Shown: piece by piece, positions 40,901 through 52,614 of the stretch
How the letters are laid out: every line of letters starts with the position of its first letter
How positions within the stretch are numbered: position 1 is the stretch's first letter
Source: Tubulanus polymorphus
Taxonomy: Eukaryota; Nemertea; Palaeonemertea; Tubulaniformes; Tubulanidae
Length of the DNA stretch: 64,000 nt
NCBI RefSeq assembly: GCF_964204645.1
Contig: NC_134029.1
Span: 11,028,850-11,092,849 of the forward strand
Reading direction: 5' to 3'
The notes under the pieces: generated by a model
What the model saw: the letters and a program-made list of their open reading frames with translations, nothing else
What the model was told of the DNA's origin: nothing
Database searches by the model: none
Program-made: the position numbers and the translations under genes

Positions 40901-43475
40901 CAATTCATTATTTTGGTTTTGTCGCCCGCGACAATTCACCATTTTGGTTTTGTCGCCCGCGACAATTCATTATTTTGGTTTTATCGCCCGCGACAATTCA
41001 TTATTTTGGTTTTATCGCCCGCGACAATTCATTATTTTGGTTTTGTCGCCCGCGACAATTCATTATTTTGGTTTTATCGCCCGCGACAATTCAATATTTT
41101 GGTTTAATCGCCTGCGATAATTCATTATTTTGGTTTTATCGCTCGCGACAATTCATTATTTTGGTTTTGTCGCCCGAGACAATTCATTATTTTGGTTTTA
41201 TCGCCCGCGACAATTCATTATTTTGGTTTTGTCGCCCGAGACAATTCATTATTTTGGTTTTATCGCGGGCGACAATTCATTATTTTGCTTTTGTCGCCCG
41301 CGACAATTCACCATTTTGGTTTTGTCGCCTGGACAATTCACCATTTTGGTTTTGCCGCCCGCGACAATTCATTATTTTGGTTTTGTCGCCCCGACAATTC
41401 TTTTTTTGGTTTTGTCGCCCGCGACAATTCATTAGTTTGGTTTTGTTGCCCGCGACAATTTGATATTTTGGTTTCATCGCCCTCGACAATTCATTGCTTT
41501 GGTTTTATCTCCAGCGACAATTCATTATTTTTTGGTTTTGTCGCCCGCGACAATTCTTGTTTTTGGTTTTGACGCCCGCGACAATTCATTATTTTGGTTT
41601 TATACTTTGTTTTTGTTGCCCGCGAAAATTTTTTTTTGGTTTTGTCGCCCGCAACAATTCAATATTTTGGTTTTGTCGCCCGCAACAATTCATTATTTTG
41701 GTTTTATCGCCCGCGACAATTCAATATTTTAGTTTTATCGCCCGCGATAATTCATTATTTTGGTTTTGTCGCCCGCAACAATTCACCATTTTGGTTTTGT
41801 CGCCTGGACAATTCACCATTTTGGTTTTGTCGCCCCCACAATTCTTTTTTTGGTTTTGTCGCCCGCGATAATTCATTATTTTGGTTTTGTCGCCCGCGAC
41901 GATTCAATATTTTGGTTTTATCGCCAGCGACGATTTATTATTTTGGTTTTGTCGCCCGCGACAATTCTTCTTTTTGGTTTTGTCGCCCGCGACAATTCAT
42001 TATTTTGGTTTTGTTGCCCGCGACAATTCACCATTTTGGTTTTGTCGCCCGCAACAATTCATTATTTTGGTTTTATCGCCCGCGACAATTCATTATTTTG
42101 GTTTTGTCGCCCTGACAATTCTTTTTTTGGTTTTGTCGCCTGCGACAATTCATAAGTTTGGTTTTGTCGCCCGCGACAATTCAATATTTTGGTTTTGTCG
42201 CCCGCGACAATTCAATATTTTGGTTTTGTCGCCTGCGACAATTCATTACTTTGGTTTTATATTTTGTTTGAGTCGCCCGCGACAATTTTTTTTGGTTTTA
42301 TCGCCCGCGACAATTCATTATTACGGTTTTATCGCCCGCGACAATTCATTATTTTGGTTTTGTCGCCCGCGACAATTCACCATTTTGGTTTTGTCGCCCG
42401 CGACAATTCATTATTTTGGTTTTATCGCCCGCGACAATTCATTATTTTGGTTTTATCGCCCGCGACAATTCATTATTTTGGTTTTGTCGCCCGCGACAAT
42501 TCATTATTTTGGTTTTATCGCCCGCGACAATTCAATATTTTGGTTTTATCGCCTGCGATAATTCATTATTTTGGTTTTATCGCTCGCGACAATTCATTAT
42601 TTTGGTTTTGTCGCCCGAGACAATTCATTATTTTGGTTTTATCGCCCGCGACAATTCATTATTTTGGTTTTGTCGCCCGAGACAATTCATTATTTTGGTT
42701 TTATCGCGGGCGACAATTCATTATTTTGCTTTTGTCGCCCGCGACAATTCACCATTTTGGTTTTGTCGCCTGGACAATTCACCATTTTGGTTTTGTCGCC
42801 CGCGACAATTCATTATTTTGGTTTTGTCGCCCCGACAATTCTTTTTTTGGTTTTGTCGCCCGCGACAATTCATTAGTTTGGTTTTGTTGCCCGCGACAAT
42901 TTAATATTTTGGTTTCATCGCCCTCGACAATTCATTGCTTTGGTTTTATCTCCAGCGACAATTCATTATTTTTTGGTTTTGTCGCCCGCGACAATTCTTG
43001 TTTTTGGTTTTGACGCCCGCGACAATTCATTATTTTGGTTTTATACTTTGTTTTTGTTGCCCGCGAAAATTTTTTTTTGGTTTTGTCGCCCGCAACAATT
43101 CAATATTTTGGTTTTGTCGCCCGCAACAATTCATTATTTTGGTTTTATCGCCCGCGACAATTCAATATTTTAGTTTTATCGCCCGCGATAATTCATTATT
43201 TTGGTTTTATCGCCCGCGACAATTCAATATTTTGTTTTTATCGTCCGCGACAATTCATTATTTCGGTTATGTCGCTCGAGGCAATTCATTATTTTGGTTT
43301 TATCGTCCGCGACAATTCAATATTTTGGTTTTGTCGCACGAGACAATTCATTATTTTGGTTTTATCGCCCGCGACAATTCATTAGTTTGGTTTTGTCGCC
43401 CGCGACAATTCAATATTTTGGTTTTATCACCCGCGACAATTCATTAGTTTGGTTTTGTCGCCCGCGACAATTCTT
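37920..43475 (+). repeat. 31-bp palindromic minisatellite, array 7 with higher-order repeats
   Basis: This is the longest array (about 5.5 kb). Two pieces of unit leader (38332-38484 and 39535-39687) interrupt it. A block of 1,203 bp starting near 38332 is repeated immediately and almost identically. A different block of 1,441 bp (about 40320-41760) is then repeated at about 41761-43201. Identical variant monomers recur at these offsets, so unequal exchange on the kilobase scale has been recent, or the assembly has duplicated reads. No coding content. Confidence 0.93.
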
Positions 43476-44584
43476 TTTCAGTCCACTTGGGACTTTAGTC
43501 CCAGCGGGCTATTGTGTTCACTTTTCGTCCGTCCGTCCGTCCATAGACGGAATCCAGTTTTTTTGGGAAGTTTTGAAGACGCTTCAAGGTCATTGGTTTT
43601 AGTATGTGGCCAATAGGGGGCGTTGAATAATACAATAACTTAGTATTGCTATATTATATTTGTACCAAGGCATATTTTGTTACCATGATCAATTGCAAAG
43701 TTGTAGTTCATGACATCGTCTATGATTGTGGTGAGTTTTTAAGGACATTAGTTATTCCATATAGTCACCAGGGGGCGTTGAATAGTAGAAAAGCTTAGTT
43801 TTTCCTTATTAGATTGGTACCTAGGCATAGTTTGTTACCATGATCCATTGCAAAGTTGTAGATCATGACATCGTCTATGATTGTGGTGAGTTTTTAAGGA
43901 CATTAGTTATTCCATATAGTCACCAGGGGGCGTTGAATAGTAGAATGGCTTAGTATTTCCTTATTAGATTGGTACCTAGGCATATTTTGTTACTATGATC
44001 AATTGCAAAGTTGTATTTCATGACATGTACTACGATTGTGGTGAGATAAATGAAGAAATCCCACACTTCGAATTTGAAATTATACTATCAAATCTATTTT
44101 TACGAAACCACAACGTTTCGGCTGTTGACTAACAGCCATCATCATCATCATCATTCCACCTGATGATGGCTGTTAGTCAACAGCCGAAACGTTGTGGTTT
44201 CGTAATAATAAATTTGATAGTATAATTTCAAATTCGAAGTGTGGGATTTCTTCATTTATCTACAGTTTACACGGATTATAGTGTTTATTCGACAACTAAC
44301 TGATTATGGTGAGTTTTAAGGTCATTGGGTTTTGCATATGGTCACCAGGGGCGTTGAATAGTAGAATAACTTAGTATTTCCATATTAAATTGGTAACGAG
44401 GCATATTTTGTTATCACAATCAATTACAAAATCATAGCTGCTCACATGTTCTATGATTGTGGTGGGTTTCAAGGTCATTGGTTTTTGTATATGGTCACTA
44501 GAGGGCGTTATGTTTTGAAATTGTTAGATTGTTGAGCATTTGAAACCACTTCCCAAGTGAGCATGGTGTCCCTGGACCCCTAGT
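43476..44584 (+). mobile_element. CTCF-motif element, copy in unit C, internally deleted and interrupted
   Basis: It starts CAGTCCACTTGGGACTTTAG, then skips from GACGCTTCAAGGT straight into the 154-bp repeats, losing most of the unique half. Cores lie near 43609 (variant), 43766, 43921, 44343 (one G short) and 44494. A fold-back element interrupts it at 44044-44261. It ends CTGGACCCCTAG. Confidence 0.75.
44044..44261. mobile_element. 218-bp fold-back insertion, possibly Penelope-related
   Basis: The two arms, AGATAAATGAAGAAATCCCA onward and its inverted copy ending TTCATTTATCT, are near-perfect complements separated by a short ATC-rich loop. The flanking GATTGTGGTGAG and GATTATGGTGAG on either side suggest a 12-bp or longer target duplication that also includes about 40 bp of right-hand extra sequence. 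CTGATGA, a 7-bp stem and GAAAC occur at 44160-44190. Confidence 0.65.
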
Positions 44585-44910
44585 TTGTTTTTGTCTCCCG
44601 CGACAATTCATTATTCTGGTTTTGTCGCACGCAACAATTCAATATTTTGTTTTTTGTCGTCCGCGACAATTCATCATTATGGTTTTATCGCCGCGACAAT
44701 TCAATATTTTGGTTTTAACACCCGCGACAATTCATTATTGTGGTTTTATCGCCCGCGACAATTCATTATTTTGGTTTTATCGCCCGCGACAATTCATTAT
44801 TTTGGTTTTATCGCCCGCGACAATTCATTATTTTTGTTTTGTCGCCCGTGACAATTCAATATTTTGGTTTTGTCACCCGCGACAATTCATAATTTTGGTT
44901 TTGTCCCCGT
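44585..44910 (+). repeat. 31-bp palindromic minisatellite, array 8 (about 10 copies)
   Basis: A short array linking the unit C CTCF-motif element to the next reverse-transcriptase remnant. Confidence 0.95.
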
Positions 44911-44929
44911 GGTTTTGTCGGAACATTAA

Positions 44930-45292
44930 GTTTTTTGGTCGAACAGTGTGTTAAGGTCGTTTTGGAAATTTACTCGGTCTGATATATTTTGGATTACTGT
45001 GTATGTCATTTGTCAGGACATTAAACAGAAGACGACTTAAGGATACTACCTTGCGTGACTCCACTAGTTAGACCGTCTCATTCCAAGATGAGGCGTTCCG
45101 TTGATTTCGGTTACAAGTTTCCGTTCAGAGATAACTGCTGAGCCATTTTAACGACCTATCATTGATACTGTTTCCTAATAGACTCTTTAGTAATGGCTGA
45201 TGTTGAACCTTATCAAATGCTTTGTTGAAATCCACCGTTGAACAGGATTCTAAGACTGTGCAGAAAACCCGTTATCGCTGCTTTGCAGCTAT
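44930..45292 (-). pseudogene. LINE reverse-transcriptase remnant, unit D
   Basis: Same fragment as unit B. VDFNKAFDK and GVTQGSIL are recognisable on the minus strand, with stops and one extra base near 45039. Confidence 0.7.
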
Positions 45293-46332
45293 ATTTATTA
45301 TTATTATTTTTTTCCACACATTTTTTGTCAAAAGTACATATCCTTTTTTACATTACCGCTGTTGCCGATACAATCCGTCTGATATCATTCAGCTCAGTTC
45401 GATCTACAAATACTCCGTGCGAATTTTGAAGAATCAACGTTACAAAAGCACTGTCGGGCCGTAAACATCGAAAATTGAGCCCCATTCAAAGAGCCGACAT
45501 GTTTTTCTAAGTCGTCTTTCCGAAATCTACCGCACGTTTCTTGTCACATCGATTATCAATTCAAGCATAAATTAACAAATTTATTACCGAAAGATTGCAC
45601 ATTCTGTCGCGGTTTTTAAAAACTAATTTTAACAGTAACCCATTTTCCTCATCAAATTATATTACTGATACACAGGAAATTTACTACTTTAGATTTTAAA
45701 AGCACTGTCGAGCCGTAAACATCGACAAATCGACGTGTGTCACTACATCGTCGTTCCGGGAATCAGCTGCGAGTTTCTCCTCATTCTGATAATCAAATCG
45801 AGTACAAATTAATTTATTACTACCAGTGATTTGGCTGCGGGCGTCAAGCAGTTAATTTAGCAATGCCTATTTTTCTTTACCAAATTTACCGTGTTTTTAC
45901 TAAGATAAATCATAAGTGTACCGGGGAGTCGTAGGCCTAAACTAAACACGCGGAAGAGATATAGCGGAGAAAAGCTGTTATGTCGACGAGGTATCAAAAT
46001 AAACGAATATATTACTTTATTCGGCCGCGGCCCTCTATATCAATACCATCAATACTCTATATTTCCTACAGTACATACCGATCATTGTCAAATCCACAAG
46101 GTATTTACTAAATACAAGTATATAACACACTCCTATCCGTATGCTGGACTCACACTTGACATTCGGAGTAAGCGTTCGCTGTGGGGGAAAGGAGATCGTT
46201 CGCTGTGTCGCTTGAAGTGTTTATCGAGTTTTACGCGACCTTAAAGCTTTATTATGGTGGCTGGTAAGATAAAAAAACACGAATATGCAAATGAGGGCGA
46301 CATTACGACAAAACTAAAATAACGCAAGAAAA
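45293..46332 (+). repeat. Unit spacer D and leader
   Basis: Closest to unit spacer A (shared GTCAAAAGTACATA and AATTTTGAAGAATCAACGTT), so units A and D are more alike than B and C. A diverged leader (ATTATGGTGGCTGGTAAG) lies near 46253. Confidence 0.7.
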
Positions 46333-47878
46333 CAATGATTTTGATTTTGTCGCCCGCGACAATTCATTATTTTGGTTTTATCGCCCACGACAATTCATCA
46401 CTTTGGTTTCATCGCCAGCGACAATGCATTATTTTGGTTTTGTCGCCCGCGACAATTCATTATTTTGGTTTTATATTTTGTTTTTGTCGCCCGCGACAAT
46501 TTTCTTTTTTGGTTTTATCGCCTGCGACAATTCAATATTTTGGTTTTATCGCCCGCGATAATTCATTATTTTGGTTTTGTCGCGTGAGAAAATTCATTAT
46601 TTTGGTTTTATCGCCCGCGACAATTCATTATTACTGTTTTATCGCCCGCGACAATTCATTATTTTGGTTTTGTCGCTCGCGACAATTCACCATTTTGGTT
46701 TTGTCGCCCGCGACAATTCATTATTTTGGTTTTATTGCCCGCGACAATTCATTATTTTGGTTTTGTCGCCCCGACAATTCTTTTTTTGGTTTTGTCGCCC
46801 GCGACAATTCAATATTTTGGTTTTATCCCCTGCGACAATTCAATATTTTGGTTTTATCGCCCGCGATAATTCATTATTTTGGTTTTGTCGCCCGAGACAA
46901 TTCATTATTTTGGTTTTATCGCCGGCGACAATTCATTATTACGGTTTTATCGCCCGCGACAATTCATTATTTTGGTTTTGTCGCCCGCGAAAATTCACCA
47001 TTTTGGTTTTGTCACCCGCGAAAATTCATTATTTTGGTTTTGTCGCCCGCGACAATTCTTTTTTTTGTTTTGTCGCCAGCGACAATTCATTAGTTTGGTT
47101 TTGTCGCCCGCGACAATTCAATATTTTGGTTTTGTCACCCGCGACAATTCAATATTTTGGTTTTATCGCCCACGACAATTCATTACTTTGGTTTTGTCGC
47201 CCGCGACAATTCTTCTTTTTGGTTTTGTCGCCCGCGACAATTCATTATTTTGGTTTTATATTTTGTTTTAGTCGCCCGCGACAATTTTTTTTTGGTTTTG
47301 TCGCCCGCAACAATTCAATATTTTGGTTTTGTCGCCCGCGACAATTCATTATTTTTGGTTTAATCGCCCGCAACAATTCAATATTTTGGTTTTATCGCCC
47401 GCGATAATTCATTATTTTGGTTTTATCGCCCGCGACAATTCATTATTTTGGTTTTGTCGCCCGAGACAATTCATCATTTTGGTTTTATCGCCCACGACAA
47501 TTCATTATTTTGGTTTTGTCGCCCGCGCCAATTCACCATTTTGGTTTTGTCGCCCGCGACAATTCACCATTTTGGTTTTGTCACCCGCGACAATTCACCA
47601 TTTTGGTTTTGTCGCCTGGACAATTCACCATTTTGGTTTTGTCGCCCGCGACAATTCATTATTTTGGTTTTGTCGTCCCCACAATTCTTTTTTTGGTTTT
47701 GTCGCCCGCGACAATTCAATATTTTGGTTTAATCGCCCACGACAATTCATTACTTTGGTTTTATCTCCAGCGACAATTCATTATTTTGGTTTTGTCGCCC
47801 GCGACAATTCTTCTTTTTGGTTTTGTTGCCCGCGACAATTAATTATTTTGGTTTTCATAATTTTGGTTTTGTCGCCCG
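46333..47878 (+). repeat. 31-bp palindromic minisatellite, array 9 (about 50 copies)
   Basis: Here the array passes directly into the next reverse-transcriptase remnant without a CTCF-motif element between them, so unit D lacks that block. Confidence 0.95.
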
Positions 47879-47884
47879 TGGTTT

Positions 47885-48262
47885 TGTCGGAACATTAAGT
47901 TTTTTGGTCGAACAGTGTGTTAAGGTTGTTTTGGAAATTTACTCGGTCTGGTATATTTTGGATTACTGTGTATGTCATTTGTCAGGACATTAAACAGAAG
48001 ACGACTTAGGATACTACCTTGCGTGACTCCACTAGTTAGACCGTCTCATTCCAAGATGAGGCGTTCCGTTGATTTCGGTTACAAGTTTCCGTTCAGAGAT
48101 AACTGCTGAGCCATTTGGGCGACCTATCATTGATACTGTTTCCCAATAGCCTGTTTAGTAATGGCTGATGTTGAGCCTTATCAAATGCTTTGTTGAAATC
48201 CCCCGTTGAACAGGATTCTAAGACTGTGCAGAAAACCCGTTATCGCTGCTTTGCAGCTATAT
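47885..48262 (-). pseudogene. LINE reverse-transcriptase remnant, unit E (array end)
   Basis: Same fragment. The unit is cut just after GCTGCTTTGCAGCTATATTT, where unrelated sequence begins. This is the right edge of the macro-tandem array. Confidence 0.7.
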
Positions 48263-48596
48263 TTTACTTCTCTTATTTGTTTGTGTTTTGTGGTCACCCG
48301 TCAACCAGTCAACCCACGATCCTTGTACATACATTGGCGACAACGTTGCGACGTGTCATCCGTCGACCGTCAACCAGCGGGTGAGATATGCACTCTATCA
48401 TCTCTCCAATGGGTCAACCAACAAACAACATAGTCAACTGTCACTAGTCGTCGGTCAACCTGTACATGAACTGTATCTTTGCCGCGCATTGATACCCAAT
48501 TATCAATGTATTCATGCGCCAATGTATTAATGCGCTGTTACATTAACCGCGCAACTTATTAACTCTACGCCAAGGCACTATACTATTGTAACCGGC
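48263..48596. other. Non-coding stretch
   Basis: No gene recognised. GTCAACC words and a GTCGACCGTCAACCAG segment recur, suggesting a degraded repeat. It ends in the CTAT target site of the LTR element. Confidence 0.4.
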
Positions 48597-48968
48597 TGGT
48601 TGTTGTATCGGCAGGCTGGCTGGGGAACTAGCATTTACACCAGCGGTACAGGATTCTATCCATCAGGAACAACAAGGCAGTTAAACCTTATATGTACAAT
48701 CTTTATTGCATCCCGGAATGAGAATGATTATCATAGCTTTACATAGTCTTTATATACAGAATCATGAGTATAATGTGAGAACTAGGTGTCAGACAAGTTG
48801 TAGACATCAGGACTCACAAACAAACAACTAGTGACATGTTTGAGAGACATTAATTAATTATCGATGAGCACTGACTACAGCTAATTATTGTGAAAACATA
48901 TTGAGTAATGTCATATGTTGATTACGACCTTAAAGCACATATTGACACTATAGTCATAAGTTATATTA

Positions 48969-49035
<67 letters not shown>

Positions 49036-49126
49036 ATGTAGTAGAGCTATGAAATGTTATGAACTGTTCGATATGACATTGTAGATCTATATGATTACGA
49101 AATATGCAAATTATATCAGGGTGACA
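48597..49126 (-). repeat. LTR (3' LTR of the minus-strand element)
   Basis: 530 bp, nearly identical to 50280-50806. It contains a (TTA)n microsatellite at about 48965-49033 that is longer than in the other LTR. Confidence 0.9.
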
Positions 49127-49310
49127 GATGCCCCCTTGTCCAAATAAATTTGGTCCTCCAAATTTCGGAAAACGCAGATGCCATAAGTTCATTAAAACTC
49201 CTTCCACTGCGAGAACGTGTAAAATTGAGTTTCACCGCGCGAAAAATGTGCAAACGCTGGATAGTAACGTCCGGATTATCAGTCATTCACGAAAGAGTCA
49301 CATGTTGTCG

Positions 49311-49703
49311 TTATATACGGACGATGCGATGATACGTTAACTGTAATTTTGAATGATCTGCAAAGGATCCCCGAATTCTGGCTGATTCTGCGACGAAGGA
49401 ACAGAAGTAACGACGTGTTGTGTAGTTATAGCGTCCTGAAGTCCAGTTGGTGATTGCAAGTAGTACTGGAATGCATTTCTCCGTTTTGAAGATCTTTCGA
49501 TTACTGACTGGAAATAACTTCGTGACACAATGATAGTAACATGCAACATTTGACATCAGAGCAGAGTTCAGGCAATGACACAACACAAATACAGTTACCC
49601 TCGTCAACCAAAAGGAAAAAATTATCATCATCCAAAATAAGTGGCCAGGTGTAACTGAGATTATATATTTGTCCACATAAAAATTCAACCAATTCATCTT
49701 CAT
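49311..49703 (-). CDS. Open frame in the LTR-element interior (130 aa), function unknown
   Basis: A minus-strand frame inside the internal region encodes a protein with a hydrophobic stretch (LFWMMIIFSFWLTRVTVFVL) and several cysteines. No match to gag, protease, reverse transcriptase or integrase is visible. It could be a fragment of an envelope-like or captured gene, or chance. A second minus-strand frame at 49927-50154 (75 aa, MAVLIVNIAAVSVD...) is equally unassignable. Confidence 0.25.
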   Translation of the reverse strand: MKMNWLNFYVDKYIISVTPGHLFWMMIIFSFWLTRVTVFVLCHCLNSALMSNVACYYHCVTKLFPVSNRKIFKTEKCIPVLLAITNWTSGRYNYTTRRYFCSFVAESARIRGSFADHSKLQLTYHRIVRI

Positions 49704-50259
49704 GTTTTAGTCATACTAACAAACAAAAAATATGAACCTATGAAAATGAAAATTGCCGATTAAACCTTTAGTATAGTCGAAATAGTTTGTTGCGAAAAAA
49801 GTATAGATACGCACTGTATTGTAAGTAGATGAATTAATTAACCTTAGACATATCCCCTGAGAAGTGTTCCGTATTCTAATACTTATAGTATGAAATGAAA
49901 CTAAAATTGATTTATACTGATTGGAACTAGATGCGTAGAAAAAAAAAATTGTGAATCATACTATTTAAACCGGCGATAACTTTTTTGATCGTACGGTAGT
50001 ATCTTATATCCAAATTCCTATAATTTTCTATCATGTTCATCTGACCACTAATTCGAGACAAAGAAGCAACTGTATTACCTTCGGCTGACAAAAAGTTACC
50101 GTAATGCATTGTATCCACTGAAACAGCAGCAATGTTCACGATCAGTACGGCCATCTCGTCACAGGTGTAGTTGAATACGATCTTCTCGTGAGGTCAACGT
50201 TCCAGTCACAACCAATAGTTAACAGCTTAATCTGTACTTGTGTAAGTCACGAGGACTTA

Positions 50260-50277
50260 AATTCGGGTTCTCCACCA
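50260..50277 (-). promoter_or_regulatory. Primer-binding site of the LTR element
   Basis: On the minus strand, TGGTGGAGAACCCGAAT begins two bases after the 5' LTR. It is complementary to a tRNA 3' end of the form ...CGGGTTCTCCACCA. The tRNA isotype was not determined. Confidence 0.65.
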
Positions 50278-50279
50278 TC

Positions 50280-50661
50280 TGTAACCGGCTGGTTGTTGTA
50301 TCGGCAGGCTGGCTGGGGAACTAGCATTTACACCAGCGGTACAGGATTCTATCCATCAGGAACAACAAGGCAGTTAAACCTTATATGTACAATCTTTATT
50401 GCATCCCGGAATGAGAATGATTATCATAGCTTTGCATAGTATTTATATACAGAATCATGAGTATTATGTGAGAACTAGGTGTCAGACAAGTTGTAGACAT
50501 CAGGACTCGCAAACAAACAACTAGTGACATGTTTGAGAGACATTAATTAATTATCGATGAGCACTGACTACAGCTAATTATTGTGAAAACATATTGAGTA
50601 ATGTAATATGTTGATTACGACCTTAAAGCACATATTGACACTATAGTCATAAGTTATATTA

Positions 50662-50705
<44 letters not shown>

Positions 50706-50806
50706 CATTATTAATATGTAGTAGAGCTATGAAATGTTATGAACTGTTCGATATGACATTGTAGATCTATATGATTACGAAATATGCAAATTATATCAGG
50801 GTGACA
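50280..50806 (-). repeat. LTR (5' LTR of the minus-strand element)
   Basis: 527 bp. Holds TATATAAATA and AATAAA in promoter and polyadenylation order on the minus strand. Confidence 0.9.
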
Positions 50807-50810
50807 CTAT

Positions 50811-51864
50811 GCTATATCCGACTTGGGCCGTGCTTGTAACTGCTGTGATGGTGGGAGCTAGGCTATTGACTAAAAAGCTCCTTTTAAAAGTTTTTCGGAT
50901 ACAGAAAAATCAATTTGATTTGAGTTCTCCAGATGGATACCCCAGTAAGGTCTTATAGTAAAATTTATTCGTTCACCATGAAATACCTGTTGAAATGTTA
51001 ACTGCATCGATCGTTCTGTTGAACTTTAGTTGACTTGTTATAGAATCTAGGCCTATGTGACATGGTGTCTGAGTAGGTTTTTAGGTAGTATACACGTGTA
51101 AGTTTGTATAATGTCTCATTCCTAAGCTAGTTTTCACACGAAACAGAACGTTAAGCCTTTTCTTGTCGTTATTTTCTTATCCAATGGTGATACGTCATCT
51201 TTGCAACAATACCGGGGTATCGTACACGCATTAAGCCGGGCGTAGGTCGGTCTTGACTCGACGATCGTCACGTTGCATCATTAATGGAGGAGATAGGAAT
51301 CCCGAAAAGAAATTTTAGGATCCCTTCAAAAGATTATTCAAAAACGTGCGTCGCTGGCAGTAGCGCGTAGCGTATGAGTGGGTCGTTACTGGCGGTCGCA
51401 GTGTGAATCGCGTCGCAATGAGTCGCAAGAGCTGTCGCAAGGACCCCGAACATTCGAAGACAGTCGTAACTACGCACGCAAGAGTCGGATAATTAACGCT
51501 AGCAACTGCATTTCTGAAACCCCTCTAACAGTTATTATCAAAATTGATATCGTAGTAAAATCACACTTGAAACGATCCTCAACAGTGTGATGAAAGAAAC
51601 GAAGAACGACTGAATTCGGTGAACGATATACCGTATAGTAACTGATTATTATTCAGGAAACACACGCTAACCACGTGAGCCTGCTGCTGTTAGTAGATAG
51701 GACCTACGAGCAATTATCTGAACAGATAATTGCTCGTAGATAGGACGGGGCATGCGTGTTTAGTAAATACAACATTGTCTCATGTGAGTGGTTTACCACA
51801 GCATCCCCCTCTCCCTCTCCCCCACTCTCCCTCTCGAATTTAGTCGAATTAACGCTCATAAATA
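50811..51864. other. Non-coding stretch with a 36-bp palindrome
   Basis: No gene. CTACGAGCAATTATCTG at 51704-51720 is followed after AA by its exact inverse to 51739, itself flanked by TAGATAGGAC on both sides. A C/T-rich tract lies at 51805-51836. AAGCCGGGCG near 51233 recalls the left end of the MITE at 2234. Confidence 0.5.
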
Positions 51865-52410
51865 TATGGTGGCTGATAAGTATGGTGGCTGATAAGGGCC
51901 AAATGCATTAATTTTATACACGACCTCGATTATAGAAAAACGCAAAACGAAACCTATAGAGCAAAAACGAAAATTCGTTTTTGCTACCGCGCAAAAACGA
52001 ACTTTTCGTTTTTCCTAGGAACGAAACATTATAGCGCAAAAACGAAAATATTCGTTTTTGCTCTATGATTTTTCGTTTTTGCTACCCCGCAAAAAACGGG
52101 ATATTATAGCGCAAAAACGAAAATATTCGTTTTTGCTCCATAAAATTCGTTTTTGCGCCCTAGCAAAAACGAACTTTCGTTTTTGCTACCCCGCAAAAAC
52201 GAAATATTATAGCGCAAAAACGAAAATATTCGTTTTTGCTCTATGACATTTCGTTTTTGCTCCATAAAATTCGTTTTTGCGCCCTAGCAAAAACGAACTT
52301 TCGTTTTTGCTACCCCGCAAAACGAAATATTATAGCGCAAAAACGAAAATATTCGTTTTTGCTCTATGATTTTTCGTTTTTGCGCCATAAAATTCGTTTT
52401 TGCGCCAGTT
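51865..52410 (+). repeat. CAAAAACGAA palindromic minisatellite with TATGGTGGCTGATAAG leader
   Basis: The leader appears twice (51865 and 51881; the second reads TATGGTGGCTGATAAGGGCC). It is followed by about 60 bp and then an array built from GCAAAAACGAAA and TTCGTTTTTGC. These pair into inverted repeats such as CAAAAACGAAAATATTCGTT then TTTGC. The leader is the one that precedes the 31-bp arrays, although the array sequence is unrelated. Confidence 0.85.
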
Positions 52411-52614
52411 TGCCCCGTATTCATGCCACGCCGTAGCGTAGCGGATGAATGAAAAAAGAAACAAAACAAGTCATTCATCAAATTGATTTTTATATGTAGT
52501 AGGTAACTATAGGTAACAATACTAGATACTATACTACGTGGGAGACAAAGACAAGCCAAGCAAGCGCTAATTTGCAGTACCTATTATTTGTACCTAGCCT
52601 ACGAACGTACTAAG

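Larger units (their letters stand above)
48597..50806 (-). mobile_element. Short LTR retrotransposon, probably non-autonomous (2.2 kb)
   Basis: Two direct repeats of 530 and 527 bp with TG...CA ends enclose 1,153 bp, and CTAT flanks both sides (48593-48596, 50807-50810). On the minus strand a TGG-starting tract (TGGTGGAGAACCCGAAT) lies two bases inside the 5' LTR (50277 downward), as a tRNA primer-binding site should. A purine run (ACAAGGGGGCATC) adjoins the 3' LTR at 49127. The LTRs carry TATATAAATA and, about 60 bp later, AATAAA on that strand. No gag or pol domain is recognisable, so it must depend on another element. The LTRs are very similar, so insertion was recent. Confidence 0.85.

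Noticed and set aside
37920-43475. CRISPR array
   Set aside because: The 31-bp units are contiguous tandem repeats with no unique spacers, the context is eukaryotic, and there are no cas genes.
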